A DNA stretch of 6,890 bases from Bacteroidia bacterium (lineage in GTDB: Bacteria; Bacteroidota; Bacteroidia; NS11-12g; UBA9320), in NCBI GenBank assembly GCA_029253325.1, contig JAQWZS010000199.1:1-6890 (forward strand). Direction: 5' to 3'. The translations under genes were made by a program, and so were the position numbers. Positions 6,014 through 6,890 of this stretch are shown in pieces (the stretch's first letter is position 1; each line of letters begins with the position of its first letter). The notes beneath the pieces are model-generated. The model worked only from the letters and a program-made list of their open reading frames with translations, had not been told where the DNA came from and did not search any database.

Positions 6014-6782
6014 TTTTTTTTGACAATAACCTTTTTTGATACCTAGCTTGTACCAAATCAATTAATACTAGAATTGTAATAATAAAATAGAAGGTAGTTT
6101 TGCTCATTTTTTCAATTGGATTACCCATAATGACCAGTTCTGAAAGTTCACCCCCCTCAGTCAATAGCATATTACCAACAATAAATAATATAAACAAACC
6201 TAGAACTTCATATAGCTTATTTTCTTCCAAAAATTTAGAAACTCTATCAGCTAACCATATCATAAGGATCCCACCAATTACAATAGCGGTAGCCATGATA
6301 ACAAAAACATCAGTTAAGGCCATAGCACTTAAAATCGAATCAAAAGAAAATACAAGGTTCATAACTACTATCCATAAAATTACCGCCCCAGCTGACTTGG
6401 GTTTATTATCAACCTCTGTACTTATGATATCAGATCCAATCATGTGCCATATTTCTTTTAAAGCAGTGTATACAATAAATACACCGCCAAATAAAACTAT
6501 CACACCATGCAAGTTAAAATGACCCTGAAATACTTCCTTAAATTGAATTGAAAATAGTTCTACATCAGCCCACTTAATTAGATTTACAAGTATAAATAGT
6601 AAACCAATTCTTAAAAAAATAGCTAGACCTATTCCAAACTTCCTAACAAAACTTTGTTGATTTTTAGGGGCTCGTTTACTCTCAATAGAGATATACAATA
6701 AATTATCAAATCCTAGAACTAATTGAAGGACAATTAACATGACAAATGTCCCTAGATTTTCTACTGTTAATAATTCCATCAT
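6006..6782 (-). CDS. TerC-family integral membrane protein (putative metal exporter)
   Basis: This 258-residue inner-membrane protein belongs to the TerC family, whose members include manganese exporters and proteins named for tellurite resistance. About seven hydrophobic segments are visible: roughly 10-32, 50-70, 92-110, 131-150, 158-178, 192-208 and 230-245. Conserved acidic motifs lie in or next to the membrane: LGFDNLLYISIE (23-34, Asp26), VFSFDSILSAMAL (144-156, Asp148) and LLTEGGELSEL (206-216, Glu209 and Glu212). These are the usual TerC metal-path residues. The start has two adjacent ATGs (6782 and 6779), and either is possible. The gene begins 3 bases after the pepD stop and its own stop is embedded in the lipoprotein start, so it lies in an operon. 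Manganese as substrate is inference from relatives; no riboswitch is visible because the gene is internal to the operon. Confidence 0.92.
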   Translation of the reverse strand: MMELLTVENLGTFVMLIVLQLVLGFDNLLYISIESKRAPKNQQSFVRKFGIGLAIFLRIGLLFILVNLIKWADVELFSIQFKEVFQGHFNLHGVIVLFGGVFIVYTALKEIWHMIGSDIISTEVDNKPKSAGAVILWIVVMNLVFSFDSILSAMALTDVFVIMATAIVIGGILMIWLADRVSKFLEENKLYEVLGLFILFIVGNMLLTEGGELSELVIMGNPIEKMSKTTFYFIITILVLIDLVQARYQKRLLSKKNV

Positions 6783-6785
6783 TAA

Positions 6786-6890
6786 TTATTGATGCGGGAT
6801 GTTTGCCAGTATAGCTTTTAGGAAATTCCAAAATTTAGCCGTTGATGATATACTACAACGTTCATCAGGACTATGAGCACCTTTAATTGT
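6786..6890 (-). CDS. pepD: Aminoacyl-histidine dipeptidase (PepD), C-terminal end only
   Basis: The last 34 codons of an open frame enter from the right edge and end in TAA at 6788-6786. TIKGAHSPDERCSISSTAKF, followed by WNFLKAILANIPHQ, matches the C-terminus of M20-family Xaa-His dipeptidases (PepD, cytosol non-specific dipeptidase), which hydrolyse dipeptides such as carnosine-like substrates with two metal ions. The histidine in GAHSPDE is the expected last metal ligand. The stop lies 3 bases before the terC start, so these genes are very probably co-transcribed. The fragment is short, but the motif and length to the end fit well. Confidence 0.8.
   Translation of the reverse strand, partial: TIKGAHSPDERCSISSTAKFWNFLKAILANIPHQ

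Noticed and set aside
6014..6061. Start at 6061 for the lipoprotein
   Set aside because: It adds 16 residues ahead of a lipoprotein signal and overlaps terC by 56 bases; the ATG at 6013 gives a normal lipobox position.
6100..6522. Open frame of 140 codons on the plus strand
   Set aside because: It lies wholly antisense to terC, has a composition rich in Ile, Thr and Ser with no recognisable domain, and no promoter box precedes it. It is a shadow frame.
1..6890. Defence system, mobile element, CRISPR array or biosynthetic cluster
   Set aside because: All recognisable genes are housekeeping or ordinary envelope families, and no direct repeats, terminal inverted repeats, transposase or nuclease genes were seen on either strand.

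Overview
The window is AT-rich chromosomal DNA (about one third G+C by eye) that reads as core genome of a Bacteroidota, probably a flavobacterium-like organism. Evidence: families typical of that phylum (a multi-domain DUF1573 surface protein, a DUF6495-type small protein), no Shine-Dalgarno sequences in front of any gene, and several promoters of the Bacteroidota form TTTG-N18-20-TAnnTTTG. There are no mobile elements, CRISPR arrays, RNA genes or transfer signs. No gene-free stretch exceeds about 110 bases.

Layout. Minus strand, 1-1682: a DUF1573 protein followed by an HtrA/DegP-type protease that runs off the left edge before its catalytic serine. Plus strand, 1792-4350: ruvB (Holliday junction motor) and queG (queuosine synthesis), joined by a TTGA stop/start overlap, then a secreted CAP-domain protein with its own promoter. 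Minus strand, 4347-4838: a SlyD-like FKBP prolyl isomerase that meets the CAP gene tail to tail in one shared CTAG. Plus strand, 4940-5335: the DUF6495-like protein, divergent from slyD. Minus strand, 5339-6890: the last 34 codons of an aminoacyl-histidine dipeptidase (pepD), a TerC-family membrane protein and an unrecognised lipoprotein, packed as an operon (3-base gap, then 8-base overlap).

How they work together. The genes are mostly unrelated housekeeping functions. The left side has an envelope theme (HtrA protease, DUF1573 protein). ruvB and queG share a transcript but not a pathway. Three upstream-extended starts were corrected: DUF1573 protein to 1682, slyD to 4838 and the lipoprotein to 6013. 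The slyD extension would begin inside its own promoter.

I see no convincing new biological system. The most interesting signals are structural: promoter boxes so close to start codons that several mRNAs should be leaderless or nearly so, two gene junctions with shared stop bases, and a 12-bp perfect palindrome upstream of the DUF1573 gene.
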